Shown here piece after piece: positions 34,882-47,824 of a stretch of DNA of 64,000 nucleotides. The stretch lies in the NCBI RefSeq assembly GCF_037975245.1, contig NC_092562.1, positions 11,850,001-11,914,000 on the forward strand, written 5' to 3'. Made by a program: the position numbers and the translations under genes. The notes beneath the pieces were generated by a model. It was not told the DNA's origin, did no database searches, and saw nothing but the letters and a program-made list of their open reading frames with translations. The stretch comes from Apostichopus japonicus (Eukaryota; Echinodermata; Holothuroidea; Aspidochirotida; Stichopodidae). The stretch's first letter is position 1. Each line of letters begins with the position of its first letter.

Positions 34882-37800
34882 TGAATTTGTCCTAACTAGC
34901 TCCCATTTTTGCTTCATCATTTGCTTCTTATCTCTTGAGAACTTGCTTTGCCATGTGCAGCACTAGTTGATGGAGCAGCCATCTGTTGTAACACAATATA
35001 TGACAAATTTAACCTATAATGGGAGTATGGCACATGGTCATGTTGTTCCAAGCCTACCACATGTTCTAGTTCTCGTTTTGTAGACTGAAAACATCGACAA
35101 ACAAAATGTTAAAATGAAGTAATAAGTTATCCTGGCTGAGAATTTTCTTTTAACATTCCTGTAAAGAAATAACGGACAGGACAAATCAAAGAACACTGTA
35201 CAGATTGAACACAAAAAATGTAGAAGACTAAGTGAAGGAAAATTGCTCATTCGTTTCTTTCCCATCCATCCATTCTTTCTGCCATTTCTGTTTTAATCTA
35301 TGCATTGGCCCCTGGTTCCACTTTTATCTTAGTTAGAACATAACTGTTTACACAATTTCTGTTGAACTTCCCTGGTGAGTTTCTTGACAACGACTTAGGC
35401 TTGGCCTGTATTTGCTGTACATTTAACTATGGAGGTAAAAACCTCCATGGTTTAATTCAGTTAATTGAATGTAGACTATGCCTTAGCAAGCACAGTTTGG
35501 GAATCCACTGGTGGTTATGGTACATAATATTCATTTTTTATTATTTATTTTATTGTTGTTGTTCTTGTGTGTATGTTGTTACCATACATGTTTGTCATTG
35601 AGTGGACCACTGTATATCCATTTGTGTACTTCTATCGTGCACCGCATGAACATGCTGATTGCAATCCCTTGGAAATCCCTGCACTTAAACTGCTTTCTTG
35701 TGTTGATCATATTCCATGCTGGACGGTTACTGTCACATGGTACTGTTCATTCACACATCTAAATAAAATTAGGCTGATTGAATGCTACATAACCTCCATA
35801 GAAATCAACTTTGGTGCTTAAAACTTACTTCAAGAAAACAAGAGATGTCCATAGGATCTCCACAAGGGCTTATAGAAGATATTCTAGAAAACTGTAATTC
35901 ATCTCTGACATGTTTTGGGGCTTAGAGGCACTACAAGAGAATATATCAATTCACAGCGCGTACTCCCTCACCTCATATAACCTATGCATTACCGTATTAA
36001 CCTCGCTCTAGCATCTGGCAATTTTCTGTATGTGAGTGTGGCCATCTCCTTTCTGTAATTGCCAGCCTTTTGAGCAAGTATCGCTCTTTCATTGCTCTTA
36101 ATAAAGCTTAAGTTTTCAATCACTTCGTGTACTATTATCGTTGTTTTGGTAATTCTATTTCATCTGTTCAATGTCCTACACATTTGAACTGCTTCTTGTC
36201 TATTAAAACATTTCATTTTTCGTGATTTTCAAACGTTTTCTTTGGTTGCCTCGTGAACGTTGTTCACGAAGCGTGGCTAGGCCCGCACTTCAGTGTAGCG
36301 TTGTCCTAGCGTTTGTTTACTTTCACGTACAGCAGTCGTGTACATTATCACTTCCTTACAGTCAAGTACCTGCCTTGTTTAGTTCTTCGTACTGTTCTAG
36401 TACAACAATCGTGTACGTTATCACATTTTTACAGTCAAGCAACTGCCTTTTTATTCTTTCGTACTGGTCTAGATACTAATTTCATTAGGTTTCCATGCTG
36501 TTTCTAATTTTAGTTTCACAACTTCAAGTTTCTTGGACTTCTCAAAAAAAAAAATTCAAGATTTTTCAGAGGAAGGACAACTGCCGTTCCTGCAAGCAGT
36601 TCCGTCCTTTGAAGGCATGGGACAAACACGATCTGTGTCCGAAGTGTCGCCCGTGTGGGAGCAAACAGACTTGCTCCATTTGCCAGGACTGGACCCAGGA
36701 GCGCTGGGATTTGATCGGTACCTGGCTGGCGGATAAAGCCGCGGAGAAAAGAAAGAAGGCGGCTTCCTCAAAGCAGGGGAAGAAGAAACCGCCGGCTAAG
36801 GACCCCCAGGCGGCCATTCGAGATGGCATAAGTCCTTAACGTGGGGGATCAGAGGGCGCCATACGAGATGGCTCAAGTCCACCCCAAGAACGGGTATCCA
36901 TACTAGGTGGAACTAATTCCCGTGCGGCATCGGCACAGCCACGGCCGCAGCCCCAAGAGGGTCCATCCACATCGGGTCATGTGGAGTCCAGAAGCCCCCG
37001 CAGGCAGGGGTGGCGGACCTATTCACGTCTACACCGGGGTCATGGGACCACAACCAGAGAGATTTCTCTGGGTTCCCCCCGGAAAGTATGGAACGACGCC
37101 GAAGCCGGTGTAGAAGCCGTACCCACAGCCGTAGTCGCGGTAGAAGCCGGGAAAGACACCGGCGACCTCGACACTGGTCGAGGTCTGGCTCGTCACCCTC
37201 ATCCTCGAGTGGACATTCTTCAGGGCAGCACAGAGCCAAGAAACGCAAGAGGAGACAGTCCCCAGACTCGTGACAGTCTCTTCATTCCCAGGTCAAAGAC
37301 CTGGGACAGTTACTGCAAAAGCCGGGTCAGCAGGACCCAGAACAGCAGGTGGCAATGTCCATTCCACAACAACCGGCGCCACCGCCAGCAACGGTTACGG
37401 ACGATCACGCCACCGAGGAGGCCCAGGTGGATGGATCCCTGGGACGACGCCTCCTGGAGAACTGACGACACTCTGTCGATAGCAACTACTGCCCGCCTCC
37501 TCAGCGGAGATTCTGAGGCAGACAACGAGGAACCCCTATGGGGCACAGAAATTTCGGCGGAAGCCTTTGAGAAGGCAACGGCAGTCCTCCGCAGGGTCCT
37601 CGGCTTCGAGGAAAAGGTGGCATCCAAACTCACATTGAATGCTGCCCCCAAAAAACCTTGAGCCTCCATCCCAGTGGATGTGGAATGTAGAGAACAGTTC
37701 GAGGCGGGTGGCACATGCAAAACGCTGGACAGCCTTCCAGCGATCAGCCCATCGCACTTTTTATGTAGGCGATGAAGACTGGGAAAGTCTTTTTACACCG

Positions 37801-39110
37801 CCCCACACCCTGCCTCAGGTGAAGGAGAGACTTAGGTCGGCGGGTGCTTTGGATGGCAAAGACAAATTCAGAGAGAAGGGTGCACACTCCCGTGCTTTTT
37901 TGCTTTTCGCCGAGCTGTTGAACAGGTCGTTCCAACAAGCCCAGGCATCGGGTATCTCCCGTAAGGATACCGCCGCCATCATTGCACTCCCGGGACCCGT
38001 TTCCAGGATGGTACTAGATCAGTTTGCCCGCGTCTCGGTTAAGGCCACCTTCACACGCCGATACCTGGTTTTGAACTCCCTGAATTGGTCATCCAGATCC
38101 ACGGCGGACGGGTTCTGCAACTTACCAGTGACCTCTTTGGTGGCAAGTTCGATGAAAAACTCCGGGAAGGGGCAGAGAGAATGAAGTCTCTGAGGGAGGC
38201 AGACGAGCACATGTCCGGCTTGGCCTCATCCTCGCGCCCAAGATATGACTCGTGGCATAGTAGCCGCTTTACGCAACCGAGATCCAGCTACAGTCAGAGT
38301 CGGGGTGCCCCGGGGGCACAGCAAAACTCTGCTCCTTTGCGGCCCAAACACAGGCCGTACCGCCCACAATACCGCGGAAGAGGGATGCCCACCCCACCAT
38401 AACGCCCAACGCCAAGGTGGGGGGCGACAAAGAGTTTTTGGGGCTTACTGGGAGGAAATCAACCCAGGAGCCTGGGTACTGGACGTGGTAAAACAGGGCT
38501 ACAAGATAGAGTTCTCGTCTACCCCACCCTAATATGGCCTCTTAACAACCATGCCAGTACCCGAGATACCGGAAAAGCGGGCCCCTCTAGAGGACGAGAT
38601 CGACAGTCTTCTAAAAAAAGACGCCATTACGCGGGTCACCGCCGCGGACGGCCCCCTCTTCCGGTCCTCATTCTTCCTCACGCCGAAGAAGAACGGGACT
38701 TGGAGGCCCATCCTAAACCTCAGACCTCACAACAGGAAGTTCGTCCGACCGGAGAGGTTCATAATGGAGACCCTCTCATCAATCCTTCACCTGCTGCGCC
38801 CAGGGATGTGGGCATCCTCCGTCGAAAGGATGCCTACCGACATATTCCCATCCGACGCGAGGAACAGAGATTCCTCGCGTTCAGGTACACAGCGATAGAT
38901 TAGCGCTTCACAGTGCTACCATTTGGCCTCTCCACGGCACCCAGGGTTTTCACCAGGGTAACGAGGGCAGTCCTGACTCACCTCCGTCGAAACGGGGTAA
39001 TGGTGTTCGCCTACCTAGATGATTGGATAGTACTCGGCAACTCCCAGCGGGGAGCACTCGCCAGTACAAATGCCACCGTCTCCCTCCTGACGAGACTGGG
39101 CTGGATAAAT
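34882..39110. repeat. Tandem duplication, left unit (4,229 bp)
   Basis: This block is repeated immediately downstream at a constant offset of 4,229 bp with no indel. I spotted four substitutions: 36808/41037, 37696/41925, 37794/42023 and 39025/43254. The unit joins about 1.07 kb of ordinary intron DNA (34882-35951) to 3.16 kb of DIRS 5' sequence (35952-39108). At the junction the DIRS sequence stops after CTGGATAA, two extra bases (AT) follow, and the unit restarts at TGAATTTGTCC. This arose after the DIRS insertion, or is an assembly artefact. Confidence 0.95.
35952..39108 (+). mobile_element. DIRS retrotransposon, copy 1, 3'-truncated
   Basis: The left end (ATT then CACAGCGCGTACTCCCTC) and leader match copies 2 and 3. 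Sequence continues through a Gag-like region and into the RT palm, then ends abruptly at the duplication junction, so RNase H, recombinase, internal complementary region and right terminus are absent. Gag lacks the ATG seen in copy 3 and has an early stop near 36838. A 4-bp deletion near 38822 shifts frame in the RT motif that should read SSVDLKDAY. This copy cannot be autonomous. YLDDW of the RT is still readable at about 39012-39026. Confidence 0.93.
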
Positions 39111-42100
39111 TGAATTTGTCCTAACTAGCTCCCATTTTTGCTTCATCATTTGCTTCTTATCTCTTGAGAACTTGCTTTGCCATGTGCAGCACTAGTTGAT
39201 GGAGCAGCCATCTGTTGTAACACAATATATGACAAATTTAACCTATAATGGGAGTATGGCACATGGTCATGTTGTTCCAAGCCTACCACATGTTCTAGTT
39301 CTCGTTTTGTAGACTGAAAACATCGACAAACAAAATGTTAAAATGAAGTAATAAGTTATCCTGGCTGAGAATTTTCTTTTAACATTCCTGTAAAGAAATA
39401 ACGGACAGGACAAATCAAAGAACACTGTACAGATTGAACACAAAAAATGTAGAAGACTAAGTGAAGGAAAATTGCTCATTCGTTTCTTTCCCATCCATCC
39501 ATTCTTTCTGCCATTTCTGTTTTAATCTATGCATTGGCCCCTGGTTCCACTTTTATCTTAGTTAGAACATAACTGTTTACACAATTTCTGTTGAACTTCC
39601 CTGGTGAGTTTCTTGACAACGACTTAGGCTTGGCCTGTATTTGCTGTACATTTAACTATGGAGGTAAAAACCTCCATGGTTTAATTCAGTTAATTGAATG
39701 TAGACTATGCCTTAGCAAGCACAGTTTGGGAATCCACTGGTGGTTATGGTACATAATATTCATTTTTTATTATTTATTTTATTGTTGTTGTTCTTGTGTG
39801 TATGTTGTTACCATACATGTTTGTCATTGAGTGGACCACTGTATATCCATTTGTGTACTTCTATCGTGCACCGCATGAACATGCTGATTGCAATCCCTTG
39901 GAAATCCCTGCACTTAAACTGCTTTCTTGTGTTGATCATATTCCATGCTGGACGGTTACTGTCACATGGTACTGTTCATTCACACATCTAAATAAAATTA
40001 GGCTGATTGAATGCTACATAACCTCCATAGAAATCAACTTTGGTGCTTAAAACTTACTTCAAGAAAACAAGAGATGTCCATAGGATCTCCACAAGGGCTT
40101 ATAGAAGATATTCTAGAAAACTGTAATTCATCTCTGACATGTTTTGGGGCTTAGAGGCACTACAAGAGAATATATCAATTCACAGCGCGTACTCCCTCAC
40201 CTCATATAACCTATGCATTACCGTATTAACCTCGCTCTAGCATCTGGCAATTTTCTGTATGTGAGTGTGGCCATCTCCTTTCTGTAATTGCCAGCCTTTT
40301 GAGCAAGTATCGCTCTTTCATTGCTCTTAATAAAGCTTAAGTTTTCAATCACTTCGTGTACTATTATCGTTGTTTTGGTAATTCTATTTCATCTGTTCAA
40401 TGTCCTACACATTTGAACTGCTTCTTGTCTATTAAAACATTTCATTTTTCGTGATTTTCAAACGTTTTCTTTGGTTGCCTCGTGAACGTTGTTCACGAAG
40501 CGTGGCTAGGCCCGCACTTCAGTGTAGCGTTGTCCTAGCGTTTGTTTACTTTCACGTACAGCAGTCGTGTACATTATCACTTCCTTACAGTCAAGTACCT
40601 GCCTTGTTTAGTTCTTCGTACTGTTCTAGTACAACAATCGTGTACGTTATCACATTTTTACAGTCAAGCAACTGCCTTTTTATTCTTTCGTACTGGTCTA
40701 GATACTAATTTCATTAGGTTTCCATGCTGTTTCTAATTTTAGTTTCACAACTTCAAGTTTCTTGGACTTCTCAAAAAAAAAAATTCAAGATTTTTCAGAG
40801 GAAGGACAACTGCCGTTCCTGCAAGCAGTTCCGTCCTTTGAAGGCATGGGACAAACACGATCTGTGTCCGAAGTGTCGCCCGTGTGGGAGCAAACAGACT
40901 TGCTCCATTTGCCAGGACTGGACCCAGGAGCGCTGGGATTTGATCGGTACCTGGCTGGCGGATAAAGCCGCGGAGAAAAGAAAGAAGGCGGCTTCCTCAA
41001 AGCAGGGGAAGAAGAAACCGCCGGCTAAGGACCCCCGGGCGGCCATTCGAGATGGCATAAGTCCTTAACGTGGGGGATCAGAGGGCGCCATACGAGATGG
41101 CTCAAGTCCACCCCAAGAACGGGTATCCATACTAGGTGGAACTAATTCCCGTGCGGCATCGGCACAGCCACGGCCGCAGCCCCAAGAGGGTCCATCCACA
41201 TCGGGTCATGTGGAGTCCAGAAGCCCCCGCAGGCAGGGGTGGCGGACCTATTCACGTCTACACCGGGGTCATGGGACCACAACCAGAGAGATTTCTCTGG
41301 GTTCCCCCCGGAAAGTATGGAACGACGCCGAAGCCGGTGTAGAAGCCGTACCCACAGCCGTAGTCGCGGTAGAAGCCGGGAAAGACACCGGCGACCTCGA
41401 CACTGGTCGAGGTCTGGCTCGTCACCCTCATCCTCGAGTGGACATTCTTCAGGGCAGCACAGAGCCAAGAAACGCAAGAGGAGACAGTCCCCAGACTCGT
41501 GACAGTCTCTTCATTCCCAGGTCAAAGACCTGGGACAGTTACTGCAAAAGCCGGGTCAGCAGGACCCAGAACAGCAGGTGGCAATGTCCATTCCACAACA
41601 ACCGGCGCCACCGCCAGCAACGGTTACGGACGATCACGCCACCGAGGAGGCCCAGGTGGATGGATCCCTGGGACGACGCCTCCTGGAGAACTGACGACAC
41701 TCTGTCGATAGCAACTACTGCCCGCCTCCTCAGCGGAGATTCTGAGGCAGACAACGAGGAACCCCTATGGGGCACAGAAATTTCGGCGGAAGCCTTTGAG
41801 AAGGCAACGGCAGTCCTCCGCAGGGTCCTCGGCTTCGAGGAAAAGGTGGCATCCAAACTCACATTGAATGCTGCCCCCAAAAAACCTTGAGCCTCCATCC
41901 CAGTGGATGTGGAATGTAGAGAACGGTTCGAGGCGGGTGGCACATGCAAAACGCTGGACAGCCTTCCAGCGATCAGCCCATCGCACTTTTTATGTAGGCG
42001 ATGAAGACTGGGAAAGTCTTTTAACACCGCCCCACACCCTGCCTCAGGTGAAGGAGAGACTTAGGTCGGCGGGTGCTTTGGATGGCAAAGACAAATTCAG

Positions 42101-43337
42101 AGAGAAGGGTGCACACTCCCGTGCTTTTTTGCTTTTCGCCGAGCTGTTGAACAGGTCGTTCCAACAAGCCCAGGCATCGGGTATCTCCCGTAAGGATACC
42201 GCCGCCATCATTGCACTCCCGGGACCCGTTTCCAGGATGGTACTAGATCAGTTTGCCCGCGTCTCGGTTAAGGCCACCTTCACACGCCGATACCTGGTTT
42301 TGAACTCCCTGAATTGGTCATCCAGATCCACGGCGGACGGGTTCTGCAACTTACCAGTGACCTCTTTGGTGGCAAGTTCGATGAAAAACTCCGGGAAGGG
42401 GCAGAGAGAATGAAGTCTCTGAGGGAGGCAGACGAGCACATGTCCGGCTTGGCCTCATCCTCGCGCCCAAGATATGACTCGTGGCATAGTAGCCGCTTTA
42501 CGCAACCGAGATCCAGCTACAGTCAGAGTCGGGGTGCCCCGGGGGCACAGCAAAACTCTGCTCCTTTGCGGCCCAAACACAGGCCGTACCGCCCACAATA
42601 CCGCGGAAGAGGGATGCCCACCCCACCATAACGCCCAACGCCAAGGTGGGGGGCGACAAAGAGTTTTTGGGGCTTACTGGGAGGAAATCAACCCAGGAGC
42701 CTGGGTACTGGACGTGGTAAAACAGGGCTACAAGATAGAGTTCTCGTCTACCCCACCCTAATATGGCCTCTTAACAACCATGCCAGTACCCGAGATACCG
42801 GAAAAGCGGGCCCCTCTAGAGGACGAGATCGACAGTCTTCTAAAAAAAGACGCCATTACGCGGGTCACCGCCGCGGACGGCCCCCTCTTCCGGTCCTCAT
42901 TCTTCCTCACGCCGAAGAAGAACGGGACTTGGAGGCCCATCCTAAACCTCAGACCTCACAACAGGAAGTTCGTCCGACCGGAGAGGTTCATAATGGAGAC
43001 CCTCTCATCAATCCTTCACCTGCTGCGCCCAGGGATGTGGGCATCCTCCGTCGAAAGGATGCCTACCGACATATTCCCATCCGACGCGAGGAACAGAGAT
43101 TCCTCGCGTTCAGGTACACAGCGATAGATTAGCGCTTCACAGTGCTACCATTTGGCCTCTCCACGGCACCCAGGGTTTTCACCAGGGTAACGAGGGCAGT
43201 CCTGACTCACCTCCGTCGAAACGGGGTAATGGTGTTCGCCTACCTAGATGATTAGATAGTACTCGGCAACTCCCAGCGGGGAGCACTCGCCAGTACAAAT
43301 GCCACCGTCTCCCTCCTGACGAGACTGGGCTGGATAA
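39111..43337. repeat. Tandem duplication, right unit
   Basis: Second unit of the 4.2 kb tandem duplication. It matches 34882-39108 base for base apart from four spotted substitutions. Unlike the left unit it continues past CTGGATAA into the rest of the DIRS element, so it holds the original junction and the left unit is the added one. Confidence 0.95.
40953..42631 (+). pseudogene. DIRS copy 2 Gag-like region, degraded
   Basis: Homologous to Gag of copy 3: cysteine-rich start, RS-rich middle, C-terminal domain with EKLREGAERMKSLREADEHM. It lacks the start codon of copy 3, has a stop near 41067, and is spread over several frames. The frame open at 41868-42413 continues where copy 3 is frameshifted, so the copies have independent lesions. 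Confidence 0.75.
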
Positions 43338-44117
43338 TCAACGTCCAGAAATCCAACCTCGTGCCCGCTCAATCGATCATTTACTTAGGGGCCCGTCTCG
43401 ACCTCGTCCGCGGCATGGTCTACCCGATAGCCGAAAGAATGGCGAGCCTGGTTGCCACGGTCAGAGAAATACTAGACAAACGGAATACCCCAGCGCTCAC
43501 GTGGCAGCGCCTGTTGGGGAAGATGGCGAGCTTCACAGACCTTCTGGACCTGTGCAGACTCAGAATGCGGCCGCTCCGGCGGCACATCCTCAAACACTAT
43601 GCCCTGGACCGATCGTCCGCAGCAACGCCAATCCCACTTTCGACAGGACTACAACCGTTTCTCACGAGTCGGACAGGATCGCGGCAGGGCTACCTTTCCG
43701 GAACCCAGCTCCCACGACGTCGATCATGACGGATGCTTCCCTCAGGGCACCCACACAGTCGCCGGCATATGGGCGGAGCCCGAGAGGGGACTCCATATCA
43801 ACGTCCCAGAAACGGAAGCGGTCGTGAGGGCTGTACGCCATTGGGCAGTCCACCTAACGGGCCACACTGTCACGGTCCGGTCAGACAACACCACGACCGT
43901 GGTATATATCAATCGTCAAGGGGGCACTCGATCCCTGGCTCTCCTGCGCAGGACATGGGACCTGCTCGTCCTCTGCGACTCCGGATCGGCCTACGGGCGT
44001 CCCACCTGGCAGGGAAGGACAATGTACTGGCAGACACACTGTCCAGGGGGTATCTCGAAAATGGGAATGGGAGCTCTCCTGAACGTGGACCGACCACGTA
44101 TTCCACCTGTTTGGTAG
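42632..44117 (+). pseudogene. DIRS copy 2 RT-RNase H, degraded
   Basis: RT text with FFLTPKKNGTWRPILNLRPH and FGLSTAPRVFTRVTRAVL is followed by RNase H text with RSDNTTTVVYINRQGG. A 4-bp deletion destroys the first catalytic aspartate motif (SSVDLKDAY in copy 3) and a stop follows YLDD. The junction into RNase H (PERGLHIN to ETEAV) is in frame here, whereas copy 3 is shifted at this point. Confidence 0.75.
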
Positions 44118-44500
44118 GCCGTCCGTCGACATGTTTGCGACGGCAAAGAATGCCAAACTACCGACGTTCTGCTCCAGATACCACGACGCAGGCCTGGAAG
44201 ACGGATGCTCTCGTCCTTTCGTGGGCCAGTCTCTCAATATACGCCTTTCCCACACTGGGATTACTCCGCAGAGCTCTCTTGATACTTCGAGACGTGGAAG
44301 CGGACATGCTTTTGATCGCCCCTTTCTGGCCCAATCAAGAATGGTTCCCACACATCGAGATGCTGGTGGACCTACCATTCAAATTCCCACCGGCCGCCAA
44401 GCTCCTCTCCCAAAGGAGCGGCCAAATCACCCACCCCGACGTCACGGGCCTCCATCTAGTTGCGTGGAAACTCTCTGGCTCTCGCTCCAAGCAGCGGGGT

Positions 44501-44887
44501 TTCCACCGGAGGTTGTGGACATTGCAGTGGATGCCCGCCGGCAGTCCACTATTAAAACATGATTCAAGACTGCAACGATACTACGTTTGGGCCAAGGACA
44601 ACGCTGTTGATCCCATGGAGGCCTCAGTAGACGAGTTGGCGACCTTCCTACTTGAACTCTTCCGGGAAGGGAAACAAATAAACACAATTAGGAATTACCG
44701 CTCTGCAATAGCGTCTGTTCACAACGGATTTTCGGATGGCTCCTCAGTAGGAACCAACCTGGTCCTCCACCAGGTCTTAATGGGCATGTTACACAGGCGC
44801 CCACCAAGGCGCTACCTGGCCCCATCATGGGCTCTCCATGAGGTCTTGACGACCCTCGCGGGCTCTTCGTATGAGCCACTACTATGA
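44501..44887 (+). pseudogene. DIRS copy 2 tyrosine recombinase, N-terminal part only
   Basis: The core-binding part is readable (DSRLQRYYVWAKDN, FLLELFREGKQINTIRNYRS) but the frame ends at YEPLL where the internal complementary region begins. The catalytic domain with its arginines, histidine and tyrosine is deleted, so the copy cannot integrate itself. Confidence 0.75.
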
Positions 44888-44962
44888 GGGAGTACGCGCT
44901 GTGAATTCCCCAAACCTTACCTGGTTTGTGAATTAACGAGCGACGTTCTCACCTCATATAAC
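44883..44962. repeat. DIRS copy 2 internal complementary region
   Basis: The left half (GGGAGTACGCGCTGTGAA) is the complement of the element's left end. The right half (TTCCCCAAACCTTACC onward) is the complement of its right end. In DIRS elements this region templates the joining of ends when the circular DNA is made. The outermost bases of the left half were lost with the adjacent deletion. Confidence 0.85.
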
Positions 44963-45351
44963 ATCCCGGCCCGCCTCCCCACGATGGGGGACCTCGCGGA
45001 CAGAACCATACAACCACGTCGGATACCCTCGATTTTTCGAGGGATTCGTGGGGGTCCCACCGACGACCCACTCAGGACCCACCTGTCACCCACCACAGCC
45101 CACCAGGGGCTCTTCAGGTGAGAATTAATTTTTGGATGTATCCTCGGGGTTTCCGCCCCTTGGTCGGTCCTCTCCCCCTTCTCTGTCCAGTGCCGCACCA
45201 GTGCGGCCTGGAAATTACGGAAGGGAGATGGCCACGCTCACATACAGACAATTGCCAGATGCTAGAGCGAGGTTAATATGGTAATGCATAGGTTATATGA
45301 GGTGAGAAACGTCGCTTGTTATTTCACAAACCAGGTAAGGTTTGGGGAATT

Positions 45352-45980
45352 AACAAATGCTAAAACTTTCCGAAACTTTGCCTATGGACCCCCCACCAGG
45401 GCTTTGAAATACTCTCCAGAGAAATTTAATTCCTCTCTCTCACTAATATAGTTTTTGCTCAACTTGCTATGAGAGAACAAGAAATGCCTAAAAGTTCTGC
45501 AGCTTGGGGGCTTACCGCCTTCCCCCCCCCCCAGTCCCCTACTATAGGGCTCAGTGATACATTCCATAGAAGTTTAGAGTATTATAAATACTATTTCTGA
45601 CTTGTAATGCTTCAGCAGCAGGGGACTCCCGCACCCCTCCCCCCCCCCATATATTCCCAGCCAATTACAGTGTGCAAAGTGCATTTTTGTTTTTTACCTT
45701 TTGCAACATTCATGAGCCAGTCACTGAAGTCTGTTTCAAAAGCTATTCTCTATTGAAATCATTCTACACCTCCATTGAAAAGTGGTGAATGTATGCTCCT
45801 GCCTGTTTGTAGCATGGTTCTTTTGAGTAATCAAATAGCAGGAAATTGATTGTTGTTCCATTGGCTGACTGCTCTAAATTGTCAGTGATGTACAAGTATG
45901 CAGACACTTTAGAGGTACTTTGGGTACAGCAACAAGGTTTGACCATATCAACAGCTTTTAAATAAGTACCCATTGCATGA
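45352..45980. other. Non-coding DNA with poly-C tracts
   Basis: Two related stretches (about 45500-45545 and 45615-45660) carry long C runs after GGGGGCTTACCGCC-like and GGGGACTCCCGC-like text, suggesting a diverged repeat pair. No gene recognised. Confidence 0.4.
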
Positions 45981-45984
45981 TTTT

Positions 45985-46560
45985 TGATTCCTTGCGAGAG
46001 GTAAAAGTAATCTATGTGGTGTGTATGCGTGTGTATGTATGTGACACCTGCTTGTACTTTAATGCCCAAGTTTTATGGTAAATTATTTTCATACTTTTGT
46101 GTTATTAAGTACAAGAAACCTTTTCTTGTCTGTGAAGTTCAAAGGTCATTTTGAGGTCAACATAGGTCAACCTGAAAACTTTGTAAACATGAACTCAAAA
46201 AGTACTTTGTTGAACTGCATACATGGTATGTAGATCCAGCTTGGTGAGTACAAGAACCCTATTTTAATTAGAAGAGGTCAAACATCATTTGCGATCAACA
46301 GTTGTATATTGTCTTTAACCCTTATAAACATTTTTTTTAGTTTTTTTTTAGTTTTATAAACATGCTAACCTCAAAATGAACAGTGTAATTGATCTGTGAG
46401 TTCTGGATGCTATAATTTATCTTTGGTGAACATAATTTGGTCCATTTAGTTCAGTTTAGTGTTGTTAAGGGGCTTCAACAATACATGAAGTCATCCAGGA
46501 AATAAAATCTGCTTCAAAGATAATCTTGTGTTTGGTGATTAATGTACTCAAGTGGCACAC
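45985..46560. repeat. Dispersed repeat, GGTCAA-rich
   Basis: Starts with GATTCCTTGCGAGAGG and a GT-rich patch ending GTGACACCTGCTTG, then phrases such as AAGTTCAAAGGTCATTTTGA and AAAAAGTACTTTGTTGAACT. Similar text occurs at 12950-14020 and, for the left edge, at 9051-9150. This is a further copy of an intronic repeat family. Not coding. Confidence 0.45.
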
Positions 46561-46569
46561 ACTGTGGTC

Positions 46570-47815
46570 AACAGGTTATCTCAAATGGTCTCAATATTGG
46601 TTCAAGGGGTCAACAGGTTATCTAATGATATAATAATAATCATCATTTTACATTGCCACAGCAACCACATATGTGGGAGAAACCAGCAAGGGCTTATGGA
46701 TTACAACTTGCACGTCGGGTGGCATCTAATTCAACATTTAAATCAATTTCTAATCTTTTAAATTTAGAAAGTTGTTTCAGATGGGGAAAACCTAAGGCCT
46801 CAAAACTTTAAAACTTCAAGCATGTCGTTCAAAGATATAGCTTGTTGTTGTTGTAGCTGTTTTAGACAGATCTCATGACAGCTAGGTATCTCTATGCCAG
46901 ATAAGTGATTTTGGTTGGGTTTCAGTTTTCAGTTCGGACATTACTAATTCTTGATTTAAGAAATGTAATAATGTACATAGTGCCCATGGAATGAGGCAGG
47001 TCTCAAATTTAATTTAACATCCTGGTTTGGTTGTCCGACTGAGGACTAGCTTATTTACAGTAAGTGTTCAATACTTCACATAAAACTTGGATAATCCCTA
47101 TTCCTAAAAATAAAACTAGCCCTAAAAACAACTTACAGAAATTGGTGATTCCCTTATTTCTTGTCCCATCAGAGGGAAATCTCGGTCTCCACGTGGTAAG
47201 CTTAAAACTAATTAACAATATTACGCTAAAACATCTCCAGATTCAGGGGGGCTGACTTAACAAGGTTTTATAAATATAGAGGGGTTAGATTGTCATTGGC
47301 TGTACCCACCTGCAACTCATGGAGGCTGCATGCATCTGCTCTACACTATTTTTGGGGGATAATATTTCAGACTTTTAGGCATCAGTGGCAGGTAGAACTA
47401 AGGGAATGCTCAATTTTACAATTAACGATTAAGTCCCAAAGTCCCATGACTAGTTAGCTAAAAGGAGTATGGCATTTCCATAACACTAACATTAGAGTGA
47501 AAGTATGATATGATTAATGTTAGAGGCATTGAAGACATGTCCCAAACCACGTGCGGCCATCTGAAAAAGTTAACTTTCTGTTGCTTGCTGTGACGTTTCT
47601 TTTGTGTCGCTACAAAATGCAGACAGTAATGAAACGTGATACCTTGTTATCTTTAGCTGGACCTGAGATGTCCAATGCTGTATCATTTATACACTATGCT
47701 GTGGGTATTTTCTGGGATCGATGGTGGTGTCTAACAATTCTGTTACACCCCAGTCGAAACTAGGTCACATTACTGACATTAGACGTTTCTTTTTGCGTGA
47801 TTCTTCACCCTCTTT
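46570..47815. other. Intron sequence, nothing recognised
   Basis: Short frames only. A TAATAATAATCATCATT patch lies near 46630. No domain recognised. Confidence 0.35.
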
Positions 47816-47824
47816 AAAGAAGGA

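Larger units (their letters stand above)
40181..45348 (+). mobile_element. DIRS retrotransposon, copy 2, recombinase-deleted
   Basis: A 5.17 kb element with both termini. The trinucleotide ATT flanks it on the left (40178-40180) and right (45349-45351), as expected for circular-intermediate insertion by a tyrosine recombinase. Inverted repeats are 40196-40294 and 45208-45306. Compared with copy 3 it lacks about 640 bp covering the recombinase catalytic half, and about 60 bp in Gag. A short TATGAG word marks the deletion point near 44870-44890. A stop falls directly after YLDD of the RT at 43253-43255. It still has RNase H text and could only move with help from another copy. Confidence 0.93.

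Noticed and set aside
35038-35821. Several 75-84 codon frames repeated at 39267-40050
   Set aside because: They recur only because of the tandem duplication, overlap in several frames and strands, and show no domain or splice context.
36981-37661. 226-codon plus-strand frame (and its copy at 41210-41890)
   Set aside because: It is largely an alternative frame of the DIRS Gag region; the RS-rich Gag frame is the one conserved in copy 3.
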